DNA of 36,409 nucleotides from Cryptosporangium minutisporangium (GCF_039536245.1 NZ_BAAAYN010000023.1:458194-494602); one strand, 5' to 3'. Numbered from the stretch's first letter, positions 14,909 through 24,071 are shown. Numbers and translations are program-made. The notes: a model not told the origin generated them from the sequence alone.

Positions 14909-16492
14909 ATGAGCGCAGCCGAGTCCGCGCCCATCTTGGGGACGGAACACAGCACGGTCCGCGGTCCCATCGGCTACAAGCAGGAGTTGCACCGCGGGGT
15001 GGGGACCTTCGCTTCCTTCGCCGCCGGCTTCTCGTTCGTTTCGATCCTCACGACCGTGTTCCAGCTGTTCGGGCTGGGCTTCCTCCTCGGGGGCGCGTCG
15101 TTCTTCTGGACCTGGCCGGTGGTCTTCGCCGGCCAGCTCTGCGTCGCCTTCTGCTTCGCCGAGCTCGCCGGCCGCTGGCCGGTGTCGGGCGCGATCTTCC
15201 AGTGGTCCAGCCGCCTGGCCGGCACGACCTGGGGCTGGTTCACCGGCTGGATAATGGTCATCGGCCAGATCTTGACGGTGGCGGTGGCCGCGATCGCCAT
15301 GCAAGCCGTGCTGCCCGCCATCTGGTCGGGTTTCCAACTCGTGGGCGGCTCCGGCGCCGACCCGTCGATTCTGTCGCCGACCGGCGCGAAGAACGCCGTC
15401 ATCCTCGGCATCATCGTGCTCGTCTTCACCACCCTGGTGAACATCGTCGGCATCCGCCAGATGGCCGCGACGACGAGCGTCGGCGTCGCCATCGAGATCG
15501 TCGGCGTCGTCGTGCTCATCGGCGTGCTGTTCGCGCTCTCCGAGCGCGGCCCGTCCGTGGTGCTGCACAACACCGGCTGGGAGGGCACCGGCCACTACTT
15601 CTTCGCCTGGCTGGCGTCCTCGCTCATGGCCGCATACGTGATGGTGGGCTTCGACTCCGCCGGGGAGCTCGCCGAGGAGACCTACGCCCCTCGCAAGACG
15701 ACGCCCAAGACGATCATCCGCGCCCTGGTCATCTCGGGTATCGGCGGCGCCCTGCTCATCCTGGGTGCGCTGATGGCGGCACCGAGCCTGACCGACGGCA
15801 ACCTGTCGACGTTCGGCCTCTCGTGGGTCATCACCGAGCGCCTCGGCGACGTACTGGGCCGGCTGATGCTGTGCTGCGTCGCGGTCGCGGTCTTCGCCTG
15901 CACGCTCGCGGTCCAGACGTCCGGCGCGCGGATGATCTACTCGATGTCCCGGGAGCGCGCGTTCCCCTTCTCCTCCGCGCTCGGGAGAGTCTCGCCGCGC
16001 ACCGGCACGCCGGTCGTCACCTCGATCGTGGTCGGTGTCGGCGCCGCGCTGGCCCTCGCGGTCAACATCAACTCGACGACGATCTTCACGGCCCTGTCCA
16101 GCATCTGCATCGCCATGCTCTACATCGCCTACCTGGGCGTCACGCTGCCGCTGCTCGTCGTGCGGATCAAGCACCGCGCGACCGACCACTTCCCGGCCGG
16201 GCACGACGAGGACGGCGCGCCGCTGTTCTCGATGGGCCGATTCGGCATCGCCGTCAACGTCCTCGCCGTCGTCTATGGCGCGATCATGGTGGTCAACCTG
16301 ATGTGGCCCCGGCCGGAGATCTACGACCTCTCGACGAACGGGAACTGGGCGCTCCAGTACAGCGCGCTGTTGCTGGTCGGCCTGACCGTAGCCATCGGCG
16401 CCGGCTACTTCGGCTACCGGCGACTGCACACCCGCATCGACCTGGTCCACGTTCCGCACACGCACGTCGCCACCGAGGGGGCGGACGCGTGA
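14909..16492 (+). CDS. APC-family amino acid/guanidine-type permease
   Basis: This 527-residue secondary transporter of the APC superfamily has 12 or more hydrophobic helices. Features: FASFAAGFSFVSILTTVFQLF in the first helix with the broken-helix Gly, FCFAELAGRWPVSGAIFQW with the family E-x-x-x-x-x-P element, and GFDSAGELAEETYAPRKTTPKTI in the conserved helix 6-7 loop. ATG 14909 follows GGAGGG closely. It heads the operon, and its stop overlaps the GTG of the next gene (GTGA, 16489-16492). Permeases of this group are commonly found with urea/guanidine carboxylase genes. Uptake of guanidine, urea or a related nitrogen compound is therefore likely from context, not from the sequence itself. 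Confidence 0.9.
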   Translation: MSAAESAPILGTEHSTVRGPIGYKQELHRGVGTFASFAAGFSFVSILTTVFQLFGLGFLLGGASFFWTWPVVFAGQLCVAFCFAELAGRWPVSGAIFQWSSRLAGTTWGWFTGWIMVIGQILTVAVAAIAMQAVLPAIWSGFQLVGGSGADPSILSPTGAKNAVILGIIVLVFTTLVNIVGIRQMAATTSVGVAIEIVGVVVLIGVLFALSERGPSVVLHNTGWEGTGHYFFAWLASSLMAAYVMVGFDSAGELAEETYAPRKTTPKTIIRALVISGIGGALLILGALMAAPSLTDGNLSTFGLSWVITERLGDVLGRLMLCCVAVAVFACTLAVQTSGARMIYSMSRERAFPFSSALGRVSPRTGTPVVTSIVVGVGAALALAVNINSTTIFTALSSICIAMLYIAYLGVTLPLLVVRIKHRATDHFPAGHDEDGAPLFSMGRFGIAVNVLAVVYGAIMVVNLMWPRPEIYDLSTNGNWALQYSALLLVGLTVAIGAGYFGYRRLHTRIDLVHVPHTHVATEGADA

Positions 16493-17334
16493 CGACCCGC
16501 GGCGAGCACCTGACCGACAGCGTCCGCAACGCCCGCGCCGACGCCCGCGCGCAAACCGGTCTGACCAGCGAGTGGATGCCCTACCTGCCGGCGTCCGGCA
16601 GCCCGTTCGCGCCGGCCGGCGTGGACCCGGCCGACCTGGTGTGGGCCGAGACCGTGGCGCCGGGCGGCTACACCCACAAGGTCCTCGCCAGGGGAACCCG
16701 CCTGCGCCTCGACGACCCGACCGGCGACGCGTGCGCGCACCTCGTCGTCCACAACGCGCTCGAACCCGTCGAACGGCTCAACGTGGCCGACACCCTGAAG
16801 ATCCCGTGGCAGGCCTACCTCGGCGCCGGACACCCGTTGCTGTCGGGCGAGGGACGGGTGCTCGCCACGATCGTGGCCGATACCTCGGCGCACCACGACG
16901 CGTTCTGCGGCACGACCACCGAGGCGTGGAACGACCGCAAGTACGGCGACGCCCGCCCGGAGGGACCGTCCCCGGCCGGGCGGAGCCTGTTCGTCAAGGC
17001 CGCGGCCAAGCACGGCCTGAGCCGGCGGGACCTGCCGCCGAGCGTCTCGTTCTTCCAGGGCGTCCGGGTGGGGGCCGACGGCAGCTTTACGTGGCTCGGC
17101 TCGGCCGGGCCCGGCACCTCGGTCGAGCTGGTGGCCGAGCTGCCGCTGCTGGTGCTGCTCGCGAACGTCGCCCACCCGCTCGACCCCCGCCCGGAGTACG
17201 TCGTCGGTCCGCTACGCGTGCACGCGTGGCGCGGCCCGGCCACCGGCCCGGGCGACGAGCGGTTCACCGCCACGCCCGAGCGGAACCGCGCGTACCTCAA
17301 CTCGATCGACTACGCGGAGGCACGAGGCCTGTGA
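16489..17334 (+). CDS. cgdA: Carboxyguanidine deiminase subunit / urea amidolyase-associated protein UAAP1 (DUF1989)
   Basis: This 281-residue DUF1989 protein, formerly 'urea amidolyase-associated protein 1', belongs to a pair shown in other bacteria to form carboxyguanidine deiminase. That enzyme turns carboxyguanidine into allophanate plus ammonia. Family stretches: AETVAPGGYTHKVLARGTRLRLDD, DACAHLVVHNALEPVERLNVADT, QAYLGAGHPLLSGEGRVLATIVADTS, CGTTTEAWNDRKYGD and ANVAHPLDPRPEY. It has Cys in FCGTT but lacks the NCP...NPC cysteine pair of its partner, so the two subunits are probably not equivalent. The GTG start at 16489 overlaps the permease stop, and its stop overlaps the next GTG (17331-17334). 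The subunit letter is assigned by order and length only. Confidence 0.85.
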   Translation: MTTRGEHLTDSVRNARADARAQTGLTSEWMPYLPASGSPFAPAGVDPADLVWAETVAPGGYTHKVLARGTRLRLDDPTGDACAHLVVHNALEPVERLNVADTLKIPWQAYLGAGHPLLSGEGRVLATIVADTSAHHDAFCGTTTEAWNDRKYGDARPEGPSPAGRSLFVKAAAKHGLSRRDLPPSVSFFQGVRVGADGSFTWLGSAGPGTSVELVAELPLLVLLANVAHPLDPRPEYVVGPLRVHAWRGPATGPGDERFTATPERNRAYLNSIDYAEARGL

Positions 17335-17996
17335 CCGTGGAAACCGCCGCACCGGATTCCCCCTTCGACTGGAGTGCACCGCTCGTCCCGGGCACCGTCG
17401 TGCTCGACGACCGGATCGCCCCGAACGCGCCCTGGTCGGGCGTCGTGACGCGGGGGCAGGTGCTGACGATCGTCGACGTCGGCGGGAATCAGTCCGCCGA
17501 CTGCCTGATCTACAACGCGCACGACTTCGCCGAGCGCTACAGCGTCCCGGACACCGTCGCCTGGCAGGGCAACGCCTACGTGCGCACCGGCACCGTGCTG
17601 CGCAGCAACGAAGGCCGTCCACTGATGACCGTCGTGGCCAACGAGATCGACCGCCAGGACACGATCGGCGGCGCCTGCGGCAAGGAGTCCAACACACTGC
17701 GGTACGGCCACCACGTCGGATACCAGCACGGCTGCCGGGAGAACTTCCTCGCCGAGGGGTCCCGGCGCGGTCTCGACGCCCGCGACCTGGTGTCGAACCT
17801 CAACTGGTTCATGAACGTTCCGGTCGAGGCGGACGGCGCCCTCGGCATCGTCGACGGCATGTCCGCGCCCGGCAAGCGCGTCGCCGTGCGCGCCGAGATG
17901 GACGTGCTCGTGCTCGTCTCCAACTGCCCGCAGATGAACAACCCGTGCAACGACTTCGATCCGACGCCGCTGCGGATGATCGTGGTGGAGCCGTGA
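17331..17996 (+). CDS. cgdB: Carboxyguanidine deiminase subunit / urea amidolyase-associated protein UAAP2 (DUF1989)
   Basis: This 221-residue DUF1989 protein is a paralogue and presumed partner of the preceding gene product. Family blocks are very clear: PWSGVVTRGQVLTIVDVGGNQSADCL, VLRSNEGRPLMTVVANE, DTIGGACGKESNTLRYGHH, HGCRENF, VSNLNWFMNVPVEADGALGI and LVSNCPQMNNPCNDFDPTPLRM. The conserved Cys, His and Glu residues look like metal or catalytic ligands, which suggests that this subunit carries the deiminase active site. That is inference from conservation. Both junctions are GTGA overlaps (17331-17334 and 17993-17996), so it is translated in step with its partner and the carboxylase. Confidence 0.87.
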   Translation: MTVETAAPDSPFDWSAPLVPGTVVLDDRIAPNAPWSGVVTRGQVLTIVDVGGNQSADCLIYNAHDFAERYSVPDTVAWQGNAYVRTGTVLRSNEGRPLMTVVANEIDRQDTIGGACGKESNTLRYGHHVGYQHGCRENFLAEGSRRGLDARDLVSNLNWFMNVPVEADGALGIVDGMSAPGKRVAVRAEMDVLVLVSNCPQMNNPCNDFDPTPLRMIVVEP

Positions 17997-20900
17997 ACAC
18001 CGTCCTGGTCGCCAACCGCGGCGAGATCGCCCGCCGGATCATTCGGACGGCCCGCGAACTCGGCATGCGGTCCGTGGCGGTCTTCTCCGACGCCGATCGC
18101 GCGGCGCCGCACGTCCGGGAGGCCGACGCCGCGGTCCACCTCGGCCCGGCACCGGCGCGCGAGTCCTACCTGCGCCACGACGTGATCCTCGAGGCTGCCC
18201 GGAAGACGAACGCCGACATCATCCACCCGGGATACGGATTCCTCTCGGAGAACGTCGACTTCGCGCACGCGGTGGAGGCGGCCGGGATCCGGTTCGCCGG
18301 CCCGGCCCCGGACCAGATCACCGCGTTCGGCACGAAGCACACGGCGCGGGCACTGGCCGAGGCCGCCGGCGTCCCGCTGCTCGCGGGTACCGGCCTGCTT
18401 TCCTCCGCCGACGAGGCGGCAGCCGCCGCGGAGGCGATCGGGCTCCCGGTCATGCTGAAGGCCACCGGCGGAGGCGGTGGCATCGGCATGCAGGCGTGCG
18501 CCACAGTGGATGACGTCCGGGACGCATACGCACGGGTCGCCGCGCTCGCCGCGGCCAACTTCGGCTCCGCCGGCGTCTTCCTCGAGCGACTCGTCCGGCC
18601 GGCGCGCCACGTCGAGGTCCAGGTCTTCGGCGACGGCCACGGGCGCATCGCGATCCTCGGGGACCGGGACTGCTCGCTCCAACGGCGCAACCAGAAGGTC
18701 ATCGAAGAGGCGCCCGCACCTGCCCTGCCCGCGCACGTCCGCGCGTCACTGCACACCGCGGCACGCGACCTGTTGGCCACCGTCGACTACCGCAGCGCGG
18801 GCACCGTCGAGTTCGTCTACGACCCGGTTCGCGAGGAAGCCTCGTTCCTCGAGGTCAACACCCGGCTGCAGGTCGAGCACCCGGTCACCGAGGAGGTCTT
18901 CGGCGTCGACCTAGTCGCGTTGATGCTTCTCCTGGCCCGCGACGGGGTGGTGGACGAGGACGTTTTCACGCGGCCCTGGACGCCCCGCGGCTTCGCCGTC
19001 GAGGCACGGGTCTACGCCGAGGATCCCGCGAAGGACTCGCTGCCGTCCTCGGGCCTGGTCACCCGGGCGGTGTTCCCTGCCCTGCCCGGCGTGCGGGTGG
19101 ACGGCTACGTCGAGACCGGCCTGGACGTGTCGCCGTTCTACGACCCCATGCTCGCCAAGGTCATTGCGGTCGGCGACACCCGCGATGACGCCCTCGACCT
19201 GCTCGGCGAGGCGCTGGACGCCACCCGCGTCGACGGGATCGTCACCAACCTGGGGTTGCTGCGCGCGCTCACCGACGAGGTCGACTTGCGCGCCGCCATC
19301 CACTCGACCAGCACGCTGACGCACACCACCGATCCCGACCCGCGGATCGACGTGCTGGCGCCCGGCCCCCTCACCACCGTCCAGGATCTCCCCGGACGCC
19401 TGGGGTACTGGCACGTCGGCGTCCCGCCGAGCGGTCCGTTCGACCCGGTCTCGTTCGCCGAGGCGAACCTCGCGGTCGGCAACCCCGCGGAGGCGCCCGC
19501 GCTCGAGGTCACCGCGGGAGGCCTCACGCTCCGGTTCTCCACGCCGTCGGTCGTCAGCGTCACCGGTTCGGACCTTCCGGTCACCCTCGACGGCGCGGAG
19601 GTCGAGCTCTGGACCGCGATCGACGTGCCGGCGGGCGGCACCCTCACTCTGGGCACCGCGAACGGCCCCGGCCTACGAAGCTACGTCGCCGTCCGCGGCG
19701 GCATCGACGTCCCCACCTACCTCGGCAGCGCCTCGACGTTCACGCTCGGCGCCTTCGGCGGCCACGGGGGCCGGGCGCTGCTCGCCGGCGACGTCCTGCG
19801 GCCAGGTTCGCCGGACTCCGCCGACAACGCCGCACTGGGCCGGGTACCCGGACCGACGCCGGCCGACCGACGCCCGTTCCTCACGTCCACCTGGCAGATC
19901 GGCGTCACCGAGGGTCCGCACGCGGCACCGGAGTTCTTCACCCGCGACGACATCGACACGCTGTACGCCACGGCCTACGAGGTGCACCACAACTCCGCTC
20001 GCACCGGCATCCGGCTGATCGGTCCGAAACCGACCTGGGCCAGGCCGGACGGCGGCGAGGCGGGCCTGCACCCGTCCAACATCCACGACACCCCGTACGC
20101 GATCGGCGCGCTGGACTTCACCGGGGACACGCCGATCATCCTGGGCCCGGACGGGCCCTCGCTCGGCGGTTTCGTCTGCCCCGCGGTCGTGGCCAGCGGC
20201 GAACTCTGGAAACTCGGACAGTTGCGGCCCGGCGACAGCGTCCGGTTCGTGCCCGTCAAGGAGGTCGACGCCGCCACGCTCGTCGACGCGCGCAGCGCAC
20301 CGGCCTTGCTCTCGTCCGGCGGGGACGGCGACGACGGAGTTCTGGCGCGGATCGGGCCCGGCGACGACCGGCCGTCGGTGACCTACCGACGCGACGGCGA
20401 CGACAACGTGCTCGTCGAGTACGGGCCGATGGCGCTCGATCTGGCCCTGCGTATGCGGGTGCACGCGCTGCAGGAGACGCTCGCCCGGCACGCGCCGGAC
20501 GGCATCGTCGACGTCACCCCCGGCATCCGCTCGCTGCAGATCCACACCGACGCGCGCAAGCTCAAGGCCCGGGACATCGCAGGCCTGCTGCAGGACCTCG
20601 AGGCGGAGGTGCCCCCGACGCACGAGCTGGTCGTGCCCTCCCGCACAGTCCGGCTCCCGTTGAGCTGGGATGATCCCGCCACGCGGCTGGCCATCGAGCG
20701 GTACGTGGCCGGCGTTCGCGACGACGCTCCCTGGTGCCCGTGGAACATCGAGTTCATCCGCCGGATCAATGGCCTGGACACCGCCGACGACGTCTACCGC
20801 ACGGTCTTCGACGCCAGCTACCTCGTGCTCGGACTCGGCGACGTCTACCTGGGCGCGCCCGTCGCCACGCCGCTGGATCCGCGGCACCGCCTGGTCACCA

Positions 20901-21580
20901 CCAAGTACAACCCGGCCCGGACCTGGACGGCCGAGAACTCCGTCGGCATCGGCGGCGCCTACCTCTGCATCTACGGCATGGAGGGCCCCGGCGGCTACCA
21001 GTTCGTCGGCCGCACCGTGCAGATCTGGAACCGGTTCCGCCGAGGAGGGCTCTTCGGCGGGAACCCGTGGGCGCTGCGATTCTTCGACCGCATCGAGTGG
21101 TACCCCGTCACCGCGGACGAACTGCTGGAGTTGCGCGCCGAGACCGACGCCGGCCGGGGGAACTTCGCGACGGCCGACGGCACGTTCTCCCTCGCCGACT
21201 ACCAGGCGTTCCTGACTGAGAACGCGGACTCGATCGCGGAGTTCCGGACCCGCCAGTCGGCCGCCTTCGAGGCCGAGAAGGAACGCTGGCGCGCCTCGGG
21301 CGAGTTCGACCGGCGCGACGATCCCGACCCCGTCGCGGCCGATGCCGTCACCGTGCCGACGGACGCGACCGCTGTCATCGCGTCCTTCCCGGCGACGGTG
21401 TGGCAGTTGGCCGCCTCTCCGGGCGATAGCGTCGCGGCCGGCGACACGATCATGTCCTTGGAGGCGATGAAGATGGAGATGACCGTGACCGCACCAATCA
21501 CCGGCACCCTCGTCGAGCTGTACGTCCGCTCCGGGGAGCAGGTGGCGCCCGGCCAGATCGTCGCGGCGGTGCGGTCGTGA
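17993..21580 (+). CDS. Biotin-dependent guanidine/urea carboxylase
   Basis: This 1195-residue multidomain enzyme carboxylates guanidine (or urea) using ATP, bicarbonate and biotin. Domain order: biotin carboxylase, about residues 1-450 (VLVANRGEIARRI, IHPGYGFLSEN, KATGGGGGIGMQ, EVNTRLQVEHPVTEE); a carboxyltransferase built of KipA-like (VQDLPGRLGYWHVGVPPSGPFD, about 460-760) and KipI-like modules (VEYGPMALDLALRMRVHALQ, about 800-890); a urea-carboxylase-specific region (RRINGLDTADDVYRTVFDA, KYNPARTWTAENSVGIGG); and a C-terminal biotin carrier domain with the biotinyl Lys1160 in EAMKMEM. It has no fused allophanate hydrolase; that is the next gene. Asp708 in GALDFTGD appears to align with an Asn used by urea carboxylases, which together with CgdA/CgdB favours guanidine as substrate. 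GTG 17993 overlaps the previous stop. Confidence 0.92.
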   Translation: MNTVLVANRGEIARRIIRTARELGMRSVAVFSDADRAAPHVREADAAVHLGPAPARESYLRHDVILEAARKTNADIIHPGYGFLSENVDFAHAVEAAGIRFAGPAPDQITAFGTKHTARALAEAAGVPLLAGTGLLSSADEAAAAAEAIGLPVMLKATGGGGGIGMQACATVDDVRDAYARVAALAAANFGSAGVFLERLVRPARHVEVQVFGDGHGRIAILGDRDCSLQRRNQKVIEEAPAPALPAHVRASLHTAARDLLATVDYRSAGTVEFVYDPVREEASFLEVNTRLQVEHPVTEEVFGVDLVALMLLLARDGVVDEDVFTRPWTPRGFAVEARVYAEDPAKDSLPSSGLVTRAVFPALPGVRVDGYVETGLDVSPFYDPMLAKVIAVGDTRDDALDLLGEALDATRVDGIVTNLGLLRALTDEVDLRAAIHSTSTLTHTTDPDPRIDVLAPGPLTTVQDLPGRLGYWHVGVPPSGPFDPVSFAEANLAVGNPAEAPALEVTAGGLTLRFSTPSVVSVTGSDLPVTLDGAEVELWTAIDVPAGGTLTLGTANGPGLRSYVAVRGGIDVPTYLGSASTFTLGAFGGHGGRALLAGDVLRPGSPDSADNAALGRVPGPTPADRRPFLTSTWQIGVTEGPHAAPEFFTRDDIDTLYATAYEVHHNSARTGIRLIGPKPTWARPDGGEAGLHPSNIHDTPYAIGALDFTGDTPIILGPDGPSLGGFVCPAVVASGELWKLGQLRPGDSVRFVPVKEVDAATLVDARSAPALLSSGGDGDDGVLARIGPGDDRPSVTYRRDGDDNVLVEYGPMALDLALRMRVHALQETLARHAPDGIVDVTPGIRSLQIHTDARKLKARDIAGLLQDLEAEVPPTHELVVPSRTVRLPLSWDDPATRLAIERYVAGVRDDAPWCPWNIEFIRRINGLDTADDVYRTVFDASYLVLGLGDVYLGAPVATPLDPRHRLVTTKYNPARTWTAENSVGIGGAYLCIYGMEGPGGYQFVGRTVQIWNRFRRGGLFGGNPWALRFFDRIEWYPVTADELLELRAETDAGRGNFATADGTFSLADYQAFLTENADSIAEFRTRQSAAFEAEKERWRASGEFDRRDDPDPVAADAVTVPTDATAVIASFPATVWQLAASPGDSVAAGDTIMSLEAMKMEMTVTAPITGTLVELYVRSGEQVAPGQIVAAVRS

Positions 21581-23238
21581 ACGGCACCGTCGCCGAGCGG
21601 GTCGCGGCCGCGTTCGACCGGATCGAGGCCGCCGACCGGCCCGAGGTGTGGATCTCGGTACGCGACCGCGACGAGGTGCTCCGCGAAGCCGCCTCGGTCG
21701 ACCCCGAACTCCCGCTGGCCGGTCTGGTGTTCGCGGTCAAGGACAACATCGACGTCGCCGGCCTGCCGACCACCGCCGCGTCCGCGTCCTACGCCTACTG
21801 GCCGGCCGCCGATGCGACCGCGGTCCGGCGGCTCCGCGACGCCGGCGCCCTCGTCGTCGGCAAGACGAACCTCGACCAGTTCGCCACCGGTCTGGTCGGC
21901 ACCCGCAGCCCTTACGGCGCGGTACGCAACGCGTGGGACCCGGCGCGGATCTCCGGCGGATCGTCGTCCGGCTCCGGGGTCGCCGTGGCGCTCGGCCTGG
22001 TCGACTTCGCCCTCGGCACCGACACCGCCGGCTCCGGACGCGTCCCCGCAGCCCTAAACGGCATCGTCGGGATCAAGCCCACCAAGGGACTCGTCCCGGT
22101 CACCGGCGTGGTTCCCGCCTGTTACAGCCTCGACTGCGTCACGGTCTTCGCGCGCGACCTCGCGCTGGGCCGTGCCGTGGCCGAGCTGATGGAGGGAGTC
22201 GACCCCGCCGACCCGCTGTCGCGCGTCGCGCAGCCTACGGCCGCGGCACCGGCCCGCCCGCGCCTCGCCGTACCCGCGGCCGAGCACCTCGACGGGCTCG
22301 CGCCAGGGTGGAAGGACGCTTTCGCGGCGGCCGTCCGGCGCTTCGCGAGCGTCGGCGCCGAGATCGTCGAGGTCGACATCGCACCGCTGCTCGAAGCGGC
22401 GGCTCTGCTCTACGGTGGCGCGTTCGTCGCCGAGCGCTACGCCGCGGTGGGCGCGCACCTCGAGAAACATCCGGAGTTGATCGGGACCGACCTGGACCCG
22501 ATCGTCGCGGGCATCGTTCTCGGCGGAAAGGACAAGACGGCTGCCGACTGGGCCGACGACACCGCACGGCTGGCCGCGCTCGGCAGTGCCGGCCGGGCCG
22601 CGCTCGCGGGCTGCGTCGGCCTTCTCACGCCGACGACGACCGGGCACCCGACACTGGCCGACGTCGCCGCGGATCCGATCGGCGCCAACGCGCGCATGGG
22701 TCGCTACACGAACTACGCCAATCTCCTGGACATGGCGTCACTGGCCGTCCCTGCGGGCTTCGTCGACGGGTTGCCGTTCGGCGTGATGCTCACCGGTCCC
22801 GCGTTCAGCGACCGCGCGTTGGCCGAGCTCGCCGGCCGGTTCGCCAACCCCGGCATCGACGTTTTCGTCGTCGGCGCCCACCTCGCCGGTCAGCCCCTCA
22901 ACGTCGAGCTGGTCACCGCCGGCGGGACCTTCGTCGCGTCGACCAACACCGCCCCGGCGTACGCGCTGCACGCGCTGGCCACCGAACCGCCCAAGCCCGG
23001 CCTGGTTCGGGTCGGCAGCGGCGGGAGCAGCATCAAGGGTGAGCTGTGGCGGCTGCCAGCGAGCGGATTCGGAGCGTTCGTCGCGGCGGTTCCGGCGCCG
23101 CTGGCGATCGGCACGGTCGTCCTCGCCGACGGATCCTCGGTCAGCGGCTTCGTCGCCGAACCCGCGGCGCTGCAGAATGCGCCCGACATCAGCCACCTCG
23201 GCGGGTGGCGCGACTACCTCGCGACCGCCACCCAGTGA
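21577..23238 (+). CDS. atzF: Allophanate hydrolase
   Basis: This 553-residue amidase-signature enzyme hydrolyses allophanate to ammonia and CO2, the last step of the operon's pathway. The Lys-cisSer-Ser triad is visible as K55 (VFAVKDNID), S129 (ISGGSSSGSG) and S153 (GTDTAGSGR), with the 24-residue Ser-Ser spacing seen in characterised amidases. After about residue 430 comes the C-terminal domain specific to allophanate hydrolases (FVVGAHLAGQPLN, LVRVGSGGSSIKGELWRLP, then a DGSSVSGFVAEPAAL stretch). Its presence separates this gene from general amidases and from Glu-tRNA amidotransferase subunit A. The GTG at 21577 overlaps the carboxylase stop (GTGA). The length is slightly below the roughly 600 residues usual for the family, with no sign of damage. 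Confidence 0.93.
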   Translation: MNGTVAERVAAAFDRIEAADRPEVWISVRDRDEVLREAASVDPELPLAGLVFAVKDNIDVAGLPTTAASASYAYWPAADATAVRRLRDAGALVVGKTNLDQFATGLVGTRSPYGAVRNAWDPARISGGSSSGSGVAVALGLVDFALGTDTAGSGRVPAALNGIVGIKPTKGLVPVTGVVPACYSLDCVTVFARDLALGRAVAELMEGVDPADPLSRVAQPTAAAPARPRLAVPAAEHLDGLAPGWKDAFAAAVRRFASVGAEIVEVDIAPLLEAAALLYGGAFVAERYAAVGAHLEKHPELIGTDLDPIVAGIVLGGKDKTAADWADDTARLAALGSAGRAALAGCVGLLTPTTTGHPTLADVAADPIGANARMGRYTNYANLLDMASLAVPAGFVDGLPFGVMLTGPAFSDRALAELAGRFANPGIDVFVVGAHLAGQPLNVELVTAGGTFVASTNTAPAYALHALATEPPKPGLVRVGSGGSSIKGELWRLPASGFGAFVAAVPAPLAIGTVVLADGSSVSGFVAEPAALQNAPDISHLGGWRDYLATATQ

Positions 23239-23267
23239 CGGCGGCGCGCCGTGGAAGGATGACGCCC

Positions 23268-23963
23268 ATGGCGCAGCACGCCCGACCGGGACGGCCGAGG
23301 CACACGTCGGCGTCGACCGCCTCGGCCGATGCCTCCCCGGCCGGCACGGCGCGCGAGCAGATCCTCGACGCCGCTGCGGCGCTCTTCGCCGAGCACGGCT
23401 TCGCCGCCACCACGACGCGCATGATCGCCGAACGGGTCGGCGTCCGCCAGGCCTCGCTCTACTACCACTTCGCCGGCAAGGACGAGTTGCTCATCGAGCT
23501 GCTCACCACGTCGGTGCGGCCGAGCCTGGAAGCCGTCCGGGGCATCGAGTCGCTGGTCCCGGACACTGCGAGCGCGGCCGCGGCGCTCTACCTTCTGGCC
23601 AGCGTCGACGTCGAGACCCTCGGCCGCACGCCGCACAATATCGGGACGCTGTACCTGCTCCCCGAGGTGCAGCAGGAGCGATACGACTCCTTCCGCACCG
23701 AACGCCAGGAGCTGCAGGAAATCTACGGTCGCCTGGGGTTCCGGGCAGCGCGGGCGGAGGTCCGTGCCGCCATCGCCGAACCGCGCCTCGGCGAGCTCCT
23801 CATCCAAGTCGCCGAGGTGGTCATCCAGATCCGCCGCACGCGCAGTCCGGACGCCGCCGATGCCGACGCCGTCGCCTCCTCCTGCCTGCGGCTGTGCGGC
23901 TGCTCCGAAGCGGCGATCGACGAGGCGCGGTCGGACGCCCGCTCGCTGCTCGTCGGAGCGTGA
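23268..23963 (+). CDS. TetR-family transcriptional regulator
   Basis: This 231-residue regulator has a classical TetR helix-turn-helix near the N-terminus: REQILDAAAALFAEHGFAATTTRMIAERVGVRQASLYYHFAGKDELL, about residues 30-77. A helical ligand-binding domain of about 150 residues with two adjacent Cys (CLRLCGC) follows. The first 25 residues form a Ser/Ala/Arg-rich tail. I choose ATG 23268 because GGAAGGA (23253-23259) is well spaced for it; the ATG at 23259 overlaps that site. It lies 29 bases after the allophanate hydrolase stop with no terminator visible, so it is probably cotranscribed. It is the natural candidate to bind the palindrome at 14861-14882 and repress the operon until the substrate or a product appears. 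Confidence 0.9.
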   Translation: MAQHARPGRPRHTSASTASADASPAGTAREQILDAAAALFAEHGFAATTTRMIAERVGVRQASLYYHFAGKDELLIELLTTSVRPSLEAVRGIESLVPDTASAAAALYLLASVDVETLGRTPHNIGTLYLLPEVQQERYDSFRTERQELQEIYGRLGFRAARAEVRAAIAEPRLGELLIQVAEVVIQIRRTRSPDAADADAVASSCLRLCGCSEAAIDEARSDARSLLVGA

Positions 23964-24071
23964 GCCGCGAGCGTCGTCAGCCGGTCGCTGTCCTGGGCCG
24001 AGTCGGCCACATACGGCGACACCAGAGGGCCCGCCCACCATCTCGTTGAACCGGGTAAGTAGAAATGCGGG

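Noticed and set aside
14861-16465. Minus-strand open frame of 534 codons opposite the APC permease
   Set aside because: Antisense shadow; the plus strand has ribosome site, operon overlap and family motifs.
19673-20887. Minus-strand open frame of 404 codons within the carboxylase gene
   Set aside because: Antisense shadow of the conserved carboxyltransferase domains, with no family similarity of its own.
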